Below, one piece after another: positions 46,717 to 54,715 of a DNA stretch of 64,000 nucleotides. Made by a program: the position numbers and the translations under genes. The DNA comes from Opitutia bacterium (GTDB lineage: Bacteria; Verrucomicrobiota; Verrucomicrobiia; Opitutales; Opitutaceae), in assembly GCA_016217545.1 (NCBI GenBank), contig JACRHT010000017.1, forward strand, positions 868,001 to 932,000, read 5' to 3'. Every line of letters starts with the position of its first letter. The first letter of the stretch is position 1. A model generated the notes under the pieces. It did no database searches. It saw only the letters and a program-made list of their open reading frames with translations, and had not been told where the DNA came from.

Positions 46717-48243
46717 ATGGCCAACGCTCCCATTCCCGTCACCGTCCTCACCGGCTTCCTCGGCGCCGGCAAAACCACGCTGCTCAACCGCATCCTCACC
46801 GAGCAGCACGGCAAGAAAATCGCCGTCATCGAAAACGAGTTCGGCGAAGTCGGCGTCGACAACCAGCTCGTGATCCAGAGCGACGAGGAAATCTTCGAGA
46901 TGAACAACGGCTGCATCTGCTGCACCGTGCGCGGCGACCTCCTCCGCATCCTCGCGCGCCTCATGAAGCGCAAGGACCGCCTCGACGCCATCCTCATCGA
47001 AACCACCGGCCTCGCCAACCCCGCGCCGGTCGCACAAACCTTCTTCACCGACCCGGAGATGCGCGAGCAGTTCTCCCTCGACGGCATCGTCACCGTCGTC
47101 GACGCGAAACACATCCTGCTCCACCTCGACGACTCGCCCGAAGCGCTCAAGCAAGTCGCTTTCGCCGACGTCATCCTGCTCAACAAGACCGACCTCATCA
47201 CGCCCGCCGAACTCGACGCGCTCGAGCAACGCCTCCGCCGCATCAATGCCGTCGCGAAAGTCTACCGCGCGCAAAACGCCGCCGTCCCGATCGACCGCGT
47301 GCTCAATCTCGGCGGTTTCAAACTCGAGCGCGCCGTCGAAGTCGACCCGCAGTTCCTCGAGATGGAATACCCCTTCGAGTGGGCCGGCGGCTACGAACTG
47401 CAACCCGGCGAACACGAACTAGAGATCGGCCACGATCCCGCCGAAGCCGACGAGCACGACTGCGGCCACGACCACGATCACGGCGACCACGCGCACCACC
47501 ACCACGGCGAACACGATCACGAGTGCGGTCCCGACTGCGGCCACAACCACAACGAACTCGATGTTGTCGTTCTCCCTGTAGCCGGGGTCGTTGACCCCGG
47601 TTGGCCAGGCTCAGCGAGCCCGGCTACAACCGCTGCTTTCGAGAAAGTCATCCACGAGGTCGTCCAAGTCTTCTCCGACTGGGAAAACATCGTCCTCCCC
47701 GGCGAGCCGCTCATCGTCGGCTCGAAACTCAACCGCCTCAAACTCGCCAACGAATACGGCAAGTTCCGCCTCACGATCCCCGCCGCCGGCCGCTATCTGC
47801 TCTTCACCGGCCACGACGTCCCCACGCATCTCTATGCTGTAGCCGGGGTCTCCGACCCCGGCCCGGGCTCAACGAGCCCGGCCACAGAGCCACGCTTCCT
47901 CCGCTACGCCTGGGACCGCACCTTCCGCCACGAACACTCGCACGACGAAGCCGTCTCCTCCGTCGGCATCAGCGTCCCCGGCGACCTCGACGGAAAGAAG
48001 CTCAACGACTGGATCTCGAACCTCCTCCAGAAACACGGCGGCGACATCTACCGCATGAAGGGCGTGCTCTGCGTGAAAGGCACCAACAAGCGCCTCGTCT
48101 TCCAAGGTGTGCACATGCTCTTCGACGCGAAGTTCGACCGCGAATGGCAGCGCGACGAAAACCGCACCAACACCCTCGTCTTCATCGGCAAAAACCTCGA
48201 CCGCGCCGCGTTGACCGAAGGCTTCAAAGCCTGCCTCGTCTGA
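46717..48243 (+). CDS. CobW/COG0523-family metallochaperone GTPase with two REP insertions
   Basis: A 508-residue G3E GTPase. Walker A is GFLGAGKTT (13-21), the metal-binding CxCC is NGCICCTVR (C66-C69), and the guanine specificity motif is LLNKTDL. A His/Asp/Cys-rich metal-binding linker spans about 243-285 ([19 protein letters not shown]). The C-terminal CobW domain follows. In-frame REP palindromes encode [17 protein letters not shown] (about 288-304) and [16 protein letters not shown] (about 375-390), interrupting the C-terminal half. The family delivers or inserts metals such as zinc or cobalt. Preceded by the six-unit heptamer leader. Confidence 0.9.
   Translation: MANAPIPVTVLTGFLGAGKTTLLNRILTEQHGKKIAVIENEFGEVGVDNQLVIQSDEEIFEMNNGCICCTVRGDLLRILARLMKRKDRLDAILIETTGLANPAPVAQTFFTDPEMREQFSLDGIVTVVDAKHILLHLDDSPEALKQVAFADVILLNKTDLITPAELDALEQRLRRINAVAKVYRAQNAAVPIDRVLNLGGFKLERAVEVDPQFLEMEYPFEWAGGYELQPGEHELEIGHDPAEADEHDCGHDHDHGDHAHHHHGEHDHECGPDCGHNHNELDVVVLPVAGVVDPGWPGSASPATTAAFEKVIHEVVQVFSDWENIVLPGEPLIVGSKLNRLKLANEYGKFRLTIPAAGRYLLFTGHDVPTHLYAVAGVSDPGPGSTSPATEPRFLRYAWDRTFRHEHSHDEAVSSVGISVPGDLDGKKLNDWISNLLQKHGGDIYRMKGVLCVKGTNKRLVFQGVHMLFDAKFDREWQRDENRTNTLVFIGKNLDRAALTEGFKACLV
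47578..47627. repeat. REP palindrome inserted in frame in the CobW-type gene (copy 1)
   Basis: A 50-bp element starting GTAGCCGGGGTC and ending CCCGGCTAC, with an inner CCGGGGTC/GACCCCGG stem and an outer GTAGCCGGG/CCCGGCTAC stem. Read as GTA GCC, so its TAG is out of frame. Confidence 0.88.
47839..47885. repeat. REP palindrome inserted in frame in the CobW-type gene (copy 2)
   Basis: GTAGCCGGGGTCTCCGACCC and continuing to GAGCCCGGCCAC, the same family as copy 1. The reading phase is the same as copy 1, giving the parallel peptide VAGVSDPG. Confidence 0.85.
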
Positions 48244-48269
48244 CCGCGCCGAATAGTTCCTGTAATCAC

Positions 48270-48289
48270 CGACCAGCGTTCGCTGGTCG
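48270..48289. repeat. short palindrome after the CobW-type gene
   Basis: CGACCAGCG-TT-CGCTGGTCG, a perfect 9-bp-arm inverted repeat in the 128-bp gap before the convergent luxR-type gene. It may be a REP half-site or part of a bidirectional terminator. Confidence 0.6.
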
Positions 48290-48371
48290 CCCCCCGGCAG
48301 CGGTTGGATGCGCAACGAAGCGCTCGTAAACCCAGCGGCTTCTCTCCTCCACCGTCCGTCCGCCAATTTCC

Positions 48372-49022
48372 TCACGTCGTCCCGGACCGCCGCGCGATCG
48401 CGTGCAACTCCGCGACGCTGGTCGCGCCGAGTTTCGTCATGACGTTCGCCCGATGAAACTCCACCGTGCGCACGCTCACGCCGAGCGCCTCGGCGATCTC
48501 GCGGCTCGTTTTTCCCTCGAGCACGTGGCTCATCACCTGTTGCTCGCGCCGCGAGAGAACCTTGCCGACCGCCGCCGCGTTGGCGCGCTCGGCCGCCAGC
48601 GCCGCACGGAACCGCGCCGAGAAATACTCGCGCCCTCGCGCCACCGCCCGCAGCGCCTCGCCCAACTCCGCCGGCGGCGCATCCTTCTCGAGATAGCCTT
48701 CCACGCCGCTTTCCCGCACCCGCGTCAGCGCCAGCGGATCCATCAGCGACGACAGCACGAGCGAACGAAGTTGCGGCCGCGTCTGCCGCGCCGCGCGCAC
48801 GAAACCCAGCCCGTCCACGCCCGGCAGCTGCAAGTCGACGAGCAACACGTCCGGGCGCGCCGCTTCGAGCGCCGCGAGCGCCTCCTCGCCCGTGCGCGCC
48901 GTCCCCGCGAGCGCGAAACCCGGCTGCGTCGCCAGCCATCGCTCCAGAAACGCGCGAAACATCCCCTGGTCTTCCACCACGAACACGCGGCACGTCGCCG
49001 CAAACTCCGCGGGCGCGCTCAT
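48372..49022 (-). CDS. LuxR/NarL-family response regulator
   Basis: A 216-residue regulator. The receiver domain has VVEDQ at the acidic pocket, Asp63 in LLVDLQLPGVDG and SLVLSSL / GYLEKDA (the switch region). The C-terminal LuxR HTH is VLSRREQQVMSHVLEGKTSR then EIAEALGVSVRTVEFHRANV (about 160-200). It overlaps the upstream kinase by 4 bp (ATGA), indicating translational coupling, so it is the partner of that kinase. Confidence 0.92.
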   Translation of the reverse strand: MSAPAEFAATCRVFVVEDQGMFRAFLERWLATQPGFALAGTARTGEEALAALEAARPDVLLVDLQLPGVDGLGFVRAARQTRPQLRSLVLSSLMDPLALTRVRESGVEGYLEKDAPPAELGEALRAVARGREYFSARFRAALAAERANAAAVGKVLSRREQQVMSHVLEGKTSREIAEALGVSVRTVEFHRANVMTKLGATSVAELHAIARRSGTT

Positions 49023-51013
49023 GCGACCTGCCGCGCCTCCCGCGCCGCCGGCAACACGAAACCGAACTCCGCTCCACCGCCCGGCGCCGCTCGGTTGCTC
49101 AGCGGCACGTTCAACTGTCGGCAAATTTCCCGGCACAGGCGCAGTCCGAGACCGCCCGCGCTGAACACCGCCCCGTCATCCTGCAACCGCGCCGCGACTT
49201 CCGCCGGCAGGCCCGGACCGTCATCGCTCACCACGAGTTGCACGCCGCCGGCCGTCGCGCTCGCGGATACGATCACCCGCGTGCGCGCGTGCTTCACGGC
49301 GTTGCCGATGAGATTGCGCACGAGCGTCTGTGCGAGGACGAGATCGGTCTCCACGCGCAGACCCGCCGGCAGTTGCAGCTGCAACTCCACCCGCGCCCGA
49401 TCCGCGAGGCTGCGATGCATGGTCACCGCCGGCGCCACCAACAGGTCGAGCGAACGCGACGCGATCTCCGGCGTCCCGGCGCGCAACCGCGCCCACAACA
49501 CCAGATCCTCGATCAGCAGCAGCAGCGCGCGGCCCGTGCCGGCAACGTCGCGCGGGAAACTCGCGTCGCCGCGCGCATCGCGCTGCTCGATCAGGTGCTC
49601 GGCGGTCTGCGTCAGGCCGCTCAGCGGGCCGCGCAGATCGTGGCCGAGCACCGCGAGCATGCGATCCTTGTCCGCGTTGGCCGCCTCCAGTTCGCGCGTG
49701 CGCTCGCGGACCTCGAACTCGAGTTCGTCGGCATAAGCCTCCTGCATCGCGTGGCGTTGCTCGGCCTCGGCCATCGCGCGCTGTTGCGCGGCGATCTTTT
49801 CCTCCTGCAGGCGGGCAAAGCGATCCGCCAGCGCCAGCGAGAGCAGCAGCATTTCCACCGCCGAACCCATCATGATCGCGCGCGCGGAGAAATTCAGCGG
49901 CAGCGACAGCAACCAGATCGTCGCCGCCGGCGCAGCTCCGGCCGTCAGCAACGCAAACGAGAGCACGAAATACCGCGCTTGCGCCGCGCCCGCCCGCCAC
50001 GCGACACCCGCCGCCACGAACAACACCACGTGCGTCGCCGCCACTCCGCCCACGACAAAGTGCAGCCAGATCGTGTTGTTGACCCACAGCATCGTCGGCG
50101 CGCCCGCCGCGAGCACGAGCGTGAGCGAACGCGCGACGCGCACGACGAAATCGAGCCGCGGCGTGCGCTGCGGCAGTTCGAGGAACACGCGCGCGAATTG
50201 CACGAGACAGAACCCGCTGCCCGCCAGTCCGAGCATCAGGCAGGTTTCCATCACGGGCGAACCGAGCGCCAAACCGAACACCTGATGCTCGCTCCGCCAG
50301 AAAAACATGAACACGCCCGCCGCGCCGAGATAGCCGAGATACCAGCCGATGTCGCGATGCCGCAGCCGCACGCCGAGCACACCGTTGTAGACGAGCAGCG
50401 CGAGCAGGATGCCGAAATAACATGCCTCAACGACCGTGTTCTTGGTTTGCGCGGCGAGGAACACCCGCACTTCCGGCCACCACACCGGCCGCAGCCACAC
50501 GCCGAAATGATCCTCGAGCCGCATCACGCACACCCGCTCGCCGTGCGCCGGCACCTCGACGAGGAATGCCGCATCGCGCCCCCACAGCGATTTCTCCGCC
50601 GCCGGCACCCACTCGCCGGCGCGTTGCCGGTTCCAGCCGCCGCGGCCGTCGCTCGTCCAAAGATCGATGCGATCGGTGTAATACTCCGCATCCGCCAGCA
50701 CGCCGCGCTGCGGCGCGTCATTCGTGTTCCGCAAAACGAATTTCACCCACACCGCCTCGCCGTAGAACGACTGAATGTAGCCCGGCCCGCTCCAGCGCCG
50801 CCACTCCGCCGCCGGCTGCGCGAGCGCCTGCGCGAACGTGAAACTCGCCACCGGATCGTGCAGCACCTCGACCGTCGCGTCCGCGCCCTCCGGCAGCGCA
50901 TGCATCCCGGCGCGATCCCCCGCCACGCCCAGCATCAGCACGCCGACCACGGTGACGGTCAGCACCAACACGAAGAACAAATCGAACCTGCGGGCCAGCA
51001 CAGCCGGGGGCAT
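49019..51013 (-). CDS. 7TM-DISM-type sensor histidine kinase
   Basis: A 664-residue sensor. An N-terminal helix leads into an extracytoplasmic 7TMR-DISM-type beta domain (SFYGEAVWVKFVLRNTND; EYYTDRIDLW), then about seven helices (VEACYFGILLALLVYNGVLG onward), a coiled coil (EEKIAAQQRAMAEAEQRHAM) and a kinase core. The H-box is VLGHDLRGPLSGL with His458, the N-box LVRNLIGNAVKHA and the G-box VSDDGPGLP. These sensors are widespread in Opitutaceae and Bacteroidetes and are thought to detect small molecules, often carbohydrates. ATG 51013. Divergent from a PEP-CTERM gene 140 bp away. Confidence 0.9.
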   Translation of the reverse strand: MPPAVLARRFDLFFVLVLTVTVVGVLMLGVAGDRAGMHALPEGADATVEVLHDPVASFTFAQALAQPAAEWRRWSGPGYIQSFYGEAVWVKFVLRNTNDAPQRGVLADAEYYTDRIDLWTSDGRGGWNRQRAGEWVPAAEKSLWGRDAAFLVEVPAHGERVCVMRLEDHFGVWLRPVWWPEVRVFLAAQTKNTVVEACYFGILLALLVYNGVLGVRLRHRDIGWYLGYLGAAGVFMFFWRSEHQVFGLALGSPVMETCLMLGLAGSGFCLVQFARVFLELPQRTPRLDFVVRVARSLTLVLAAGAPTMLWVNNTIWLHFVVGGVAATHVVLFVAAGVAWRAGAAQARYFVLSFALLTAGAAPAATIWLLSLPLNFSARAIMMGSAVEMLLLSLALADRFARLQEEKIAAQQRAMAEAEQRHAMQEAYADELEFEVRERTRELEAANADKDRMLAVLGHDLRGPLSGLTQTAEHLIEQRDARGDASFPRDVAGTGRALLLLIEDLVLWARLRAGTPEIASRSLDLLVAPAVTMHRSLADRARVELQLQLPAGLRVETDLVLAQTLVRNLIGNAVKHARTRVIVSASATAGGVQLVVSDDGPGLPAEVAARLQDDGAVFSAGGLGLRLCREICRQLNVPLSNRAAPGGGAEFGFVLPAAREARQVA

Positions 51014-51064
51014 CACGGCAGTTCACGACACCACTCCCGCCGCCGCAAGCGCCCAATCCCCCGA

Positions 51065-51082
51065 CCTCGTAGAACTACGAGG
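51065..51082. promoter_or_regulatory. perfect 18-bp palindrome between the sensor kinase and a PEP-CTERM gene
   Basis: CCTCGTAG-AA-CTACGAGG lies 52 bases from the kinase ATG and 71 bases from the PEP-CTERM ATG. NarL/LuxR-family regulators bind such dyads, so it could be the target of the regulator at 48372. A REP-type origin is the alternative. Confidence 0.5.
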
Positions 51083-51152
51083 TTTGCCGCCTTGGCCCCA
51101 CCGCAGCCGCGCGCAGCTTCACCGCACCGAACCTTTCCGCCCCCACTTTTCC

Positions 51153-51890
51153 ATGCTCCACCGCATCGCCGCTTTCCTCCTGGTCGTTTCTCTCGCCACC
51201 GTCGCTTCGGCCCAACTCATCGTCGGCCAGAGGATCGGCGTGGACATCAACACCACTTCGCCCGACGGCAACAACGGCACCGCGACCAATTGGACCTCGA
51301 TCAACACGTTTGGTGGCAGCGAAACGGGACTTGAACTCACCACCGGCAACTCGACGAGCGTCAGCGCCACACTCACGACGAATGGCAGCGGCGGATTCAA
51401 CACCCTCGGCGACTACGCCGCCGGAAACGGAATCACCAGCGCACCGGCTTCCGTCACGAGCGACGGTGCTTGGGGCACCGCCACCGGCACCAACACGCTC
51501 ACGCTCACCTTTTCCGGCTTGGACAATTCGCTCATCTACAGTCTTGAGATTTTCAGCGTCGCGCACGGCCTCAGCTTCTTCCTAGACAGTGACACGCCGA
51601 GCATCAATGGCGTCGCGACCGTCTGGTCCACTGGCTTCGAAAGCCGGGGTGTCCGATACTACCAGACCACCGGCGCCATTTTTGCCGACCTGACCACCGA
51701 TGGCGCGGGCAACCTCTCGTTTGCGATCAGCGACGCCATCAACCGCAACGCGATCCTGAACGGCGCCATTCTCACCGCGACCCCCAGCGCCGTGCCGGAA
51801 CCGTCGACCTACGCCGCCGCCCTCGCCGCCGTAGCTCTATGCGTGACCGCGATCCGCCGCCGCCGCGCCACCGCCGCACCGACAACTTAA
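51153..51890 (+). CDS. PEP-CTERM sorting-domain protein
   Basis: A 245-residue secreted protein: signal peptide (IAAFLLVVSLATVASAQ), a Thr/Gly/Asn/Ser-rich beta-type body, and C-terminal AVPEPSTYAAALAAVALCVT then IRRRRATAAPTT. No catalytic motif is visible. It lies in tandem with the next PEP-CTERM gene, separated by a terminator, so the two are transcribed separately. An extracellular or envelope role via exosortase is inferred. Confidence 0.9.
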   Translation: MLHRIAAFLLVVSLATVASAQLIVGQRIGVDINTTSPDGNNGTATNWTSINTFGGSETGLELTTGNSTSVSATLTTNGSGGFNTLGDYAAGNGITSAPASVTSDGAWGTATGTNTLTLTFSGLDNSLIYSLEIFSVAHGLSFFLDSDTPSINGVATVWSTGFESRGVRYYQTTGAIFADLTTDGAGNLSFAISDAINRNAILNGAILTATPSAVPEPSTYAAALAAVALCVTAIRRRRATAAPTT

Positions 51891-51920
51891 ACTCAAACTC
51901 TCCACCTGAACTCGCGAGAA

Positions 51921-51944
51921 AGCCCGGCCCGCGCCGGGCTTTTT
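51921..51944 (+). terminator. terminator between two PEP-CTERM genes
   Basis: AGCCCGGC (51921-51928), loop CCGC, GCCGGGCT (51933-51940), then TTTT. An 8-bp GC-rich stem with a short U-tract. Confidence 0.88.
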
Positions 51945-51962
51945 GGTCGATCCGCCCGCCAC

Positions 51963-53642
51963 ATGCATCCGTCTCCGCGCGCTTCACTCCGTCCGCTCCA
52001 GCACGCTCTCTCGCTCGGTCTCGCCACGTTGCTCATCCCGGCCGTCGAAGCGCAGGTTCAAATCACCAGCACCGTCACTGTGCCCACCGACCAGTCCTCG
52101 CCTTGGGACATCGGCAACGATCTCTACGTCGGATTCATCTTCACGGACGGCACGCTGAACATCCAGAGCGGCAGCGCGGTCACTAACACCTACGGCTACA
52201 TCGGCTACGCCGCGAATGGCACCGTCAACGTCGACGGCGCCGGCTCGACTTGGACGAACCTCAACGAACTCAGATTGGGCAACTACTACTCTAGCATCGG
52301 TCAGCTCAACCTCACCGGCGGCGCCACCGCCTCCGCGGACTTGACGGTTTTCGGCACCGCCTCAAGTAACTCGCAGGGCAAAATCTCGATCGACGGCCCC
52401 GGTTCGTCGTTCACCACCGGCTACTTCTACCTCGGTGAGTCTGGCTCCGGCTCACTCTCCGTCACCGGCGGTGGCACGTTCGCCACCACTGTCACCTGGA
52501 CGTCGAACCACGTCGGCCATAACGCGGGTTCTAGCGGCGCGATCACTGTCAGCGGCACCGGCTCCACCTTCACCAACGCCAGCGACCTCTTCCTCGGCTC
52601 CAGCGCCACCGGCACGATGACCGTCGCCGACGGCGCCCACGCCAGCAGCGCCCGCTACACCTATCTCGGCTACCAAAACGACGGCACCGGCACACTCACG
52701 GTCAACGGCACCGATGCGGTCTACACGGCCCACGACTACATCTGGAACGGATACAACGGCAACGGCACCCTCATCGTGAAAGACGGCGGCGCGATCAATT
52801 TCGACTCGGGCTCCACGCAGCGCGTCATCCAACTCGGCGTCAACAGCGGCAGCTCCGGCACGCTCAAGATCGGCGACGGCGGAGCCGCCGGCACCATCGC
52901 AGCCGCCATTGCCGGTGGCTCCGGCACCGGGCAAGTGGTTTTCAACCACACCGGAGCGGTCGGCGGCGGCACCTACATCTTCGCCTCGACGATCGAGGGA
53001 GGAATCGACGTCGTCCATCGCGGTCCGGGCGCCACGTCCCTCACCGGCGCCAACACCTACACCGGCAGCACCACGATCGAGGACGGCACGCTGCTCGCCA
53101 ACAACACCACCGGCTCGGCCTTCGGCTCCGGCAGCGTCACCGTCCAAGCGGGCGCCACGCTCGGCGGTAGCGGTTTCATCGACGGTCCCACCACGCTCGA
53201 GTCCGGCGCCCACCTCGCGCCCGGCAACTCGCCCGGCACGCTCTCGTTCACCAACGGCCTCACGCTCAACGATGGCGCCGTGCTCGATTTCCAACTCGGC
53301 ACCACCAGCGACCTCATTCGCGTCAGCGGCGGCACTCTGACCGGCTCCGCCTCCGCCGGCGGCATCACGCTCAACCTCAGCAACGCCGGCGGCTTCACCG
53401 CCGCCAGCTACACGCTCTTCGATTTCTCCGGCGCCACCACCAGCAGCTTCACCGCCAGCGACTTCATTCTCGGTTCCACGGTCAGCGGCTACACCTACTC
53501 GCTCGCCCTCGTCGGCTCCACGCTCCAACTCACCGCCGTCCCCGAGCCCGCCACCACCGCCGCCCTCCTCGGTGCCGCCGCTCTGAGCCTGGCCGCCTAC
53601 CGCCGTCAGCGCCGCGCGTCGGTCCAGTCGCGCGCCGCCTGA
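51963..53642 (+). CDS. autotransporter-type beta-helix PEP-CTERM protein
   Basis: A 559-residue secreted protein. The body consists of 20-30-residue beta-helical repeats with Gly/Thr/Asn/Ser turns (GTVNVDGAGSTWTNLNELRLG; GSLSVTGGGTFATT; TGTMTVADGAH). The autotransporter-associated beta-strand motif is TSLTGANTYTGSTTIEDGTL. The C-terminal sorting signal is AVPEPATTAALLGAAALSLA then YRRQRR. Probably a surface adhesin or structural protein anchored through exosortase. The N-terminus is a weak signal peptide (HALSLGLATLLIPAVEAQ) after a basic stretch. Confidence 0.9.
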   Translation: MHPSPRASLRPLQHALSLGLATLLIPAVEAQVQITSTVTVPTDQSSPWDIGNDLYVGFIFTDGTLNIQSGSAVTNTYGYIGYAANGTVNVDGAGSTWTNLNELRLGNYYSSIGQLNLTGGATASADLTVFGTASSNSQGKISIDGPGSSFTTGYFYLGESGSGSLSVTGGGTFATTVTWTSNHVGHNAGSSGAITVSGTGSTFTNASDLFLGSSATGTMTVADGAHASSARYTYLGYQNDGTGTLTVNGTDAVYTAHDYIWNGYNGNGTLIVKDGGAINFDSGSTQRVIQLGVNSGSSGTLKIGDGGAAGTIAAAIAGGSGTGQVVFNHTGAVGGGTYIFASTIEGGIDVVHRGPGATSLTGANTYTGSTTIEDGTLLANNTTGSAFGSGSVTVQAGATLGGSGFIDGPTTLESGAHLAPGNSPGTLSFTNGLTLNDGAVLDFQLGTTSDLIRVSGGTLTGSASAGGITLNLSNAGGFTAASYTLFDFSGATTSSFTASDFILGSTVSGYTYSLALVGSTLQLTAVPEPATTAALLGAAALSLAAYRRQRRASVQSRAA

Positions 53643-53731
53643 ACTGTCACCTAATAGGTGACAGTTTCTCGCACGCGCCAGAGCGAGAAACTCCCGCCGC
53701 ACCGCCCGCTGAGTAACCTATTAGGTTACTC
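53642..53731. repeat. three consecutive palindromes in a convergent gap
   Basis: AACTGTCACCT-AAT-AGGTGACAGTT (53642-53666, 11-bp arms) overlaps the stop codon of the upstream gene. GTTTCTCGC/GCGAGAAAC follows (53664-53691, 9-bp arms), then GAGTAACCT-ATT-AGGTTACTC (53711-53731, 9-bp arms). All three can form hairpins and lie between two convergent genes. Confidence 0.85.
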
Positions 53732-53745
53732 GCCCGATCACTCGC

Positions 53746-54606
53746 TCACCGCGCCAGCGCCGGATAGGTGAACAGGAAAAAGTGCAGCGCGTTCAGCGAC
53801 CAGTGCGCGAGCACGCTCGCCTCGACGCGCTGCGTCCGCTCGTAAACCCAGCCATAGCCCGCGCCCGCCACCGTCGCGAGCGCCACGTATTTCCAACCGC
53901 CCGCCGCGTGCGCGAGGCCGAACGTCACCGCGCCGACCGCCAGCGCGAGCCAGTTGCCGCCGCGCCGCTGCGCCCACGCTCGCCGCAACCCGCCTTGCAC
54001 GAACCCGCGGAACAGCGCCTCCTCCGCCGTGCACGTGAACAGCAAATTCACCGCCAGCCACAGCGGCGCCTCCGCCGGCAGCTTCGGCGCCCAGCGCACG
54101 TAGCCGAGCGCGAACGATCCTGCCAACACGACCGCAATCGTCAGCGGTGCAATCTTCGCGACCTCGCCCAGCACGCTGCGCCCCTCGCGCGCCGAGCCCA
54201 CGCGCGCGTGCGCCAGCCCGAGCAGCGCGAGCGCGATCAGTGTCTTGTCGAAATTCACATAGAGCGAAAACGGCACCGCATCCGGCGTGAACCGCACCGG
54301 CCCGATCACGCGCGGATTCGCGAAGCCCGGCATTCCGTGCGTCATCAACGCCACCGCCGCCACCAGCACGATGCCTGCCTCCAGTCCCCGCCGACCGCGC
54401 GGCGCGCCGCCATCGCTCGCCCACAAGTGCGCGGCCCAGAACCACACGACGGCCACGCACGCGCCGGTCGCGTCGAGCGCGCCCGCCCACCACGACACAC
54501 CGAGCGCGGCCACCGTGATCCACTGCCACGCCGGCCGGCCGAACCACACGCCCGGTAGCCACAACGCCGCCACCGCCACTGCCAGGAACGCGCACGCCAA
54601 CATCAT
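53746..54606 (-). CDS. CPBP-family intramembrane metalloprotease
   Basis: A 286-residue membrane protein with about eight helices. The conserved motif EEALFRGFVQGGLRRAW carries the EExxxR of CAAX/Abi-type proteases. Two His-bearing helices follow (GLAHAAGGWKY and VLAHWSLNALHFFLF), giving the His and Asn metal or substrate ligands. Substrate unknown. Two adjacent ATG codons (54606 and 54603) are possible starts. Convergent with the beta-helix gene. Confidence 0.9.
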   Translation of the reverse strand: MMLACAFLAVAVAALWLPGVWFGRPAWQWITVAALGVSWWAGALDATGACVAVVWFWAAHLWASDGGAPRGRRGLEAGIVLVAAVALMTHGMPGFANPRVIGPVRFTPDAVPFSLYVNFDKTLIALALLGLAHARVGSAREGRSVLGEVAKIAPLTIAVVLAGSFALGYVRWAPKLPAEAPLWLAVNLLFTCTAEEALFRGFVQGGLRRAWAQRRGGNWLALAVGAVTFGLAHAAGGWKYVALATVAGAGYGWVYERTQRVEASVLAHWSLNALHFFLFTYPALAR

Positions 54607-54715
54607 GCGGCCACCCTACGCGCTCCGCCGCCCGCCGCGCACCAAAATTCCCGCGCTCCCGTGCCACACGCCGCGCGCTTGACCCGCCCCGACGGCATTG
54701 CGAACGTCGCCCCGC

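Noticed and set aside
51065-51082. The 18-bp dyad as a certain LuxR-type operator
   Set aside because: The same window contains many REP-like palindromes, so position alone does not prove a regulatory site; confidence kept at 0.5.
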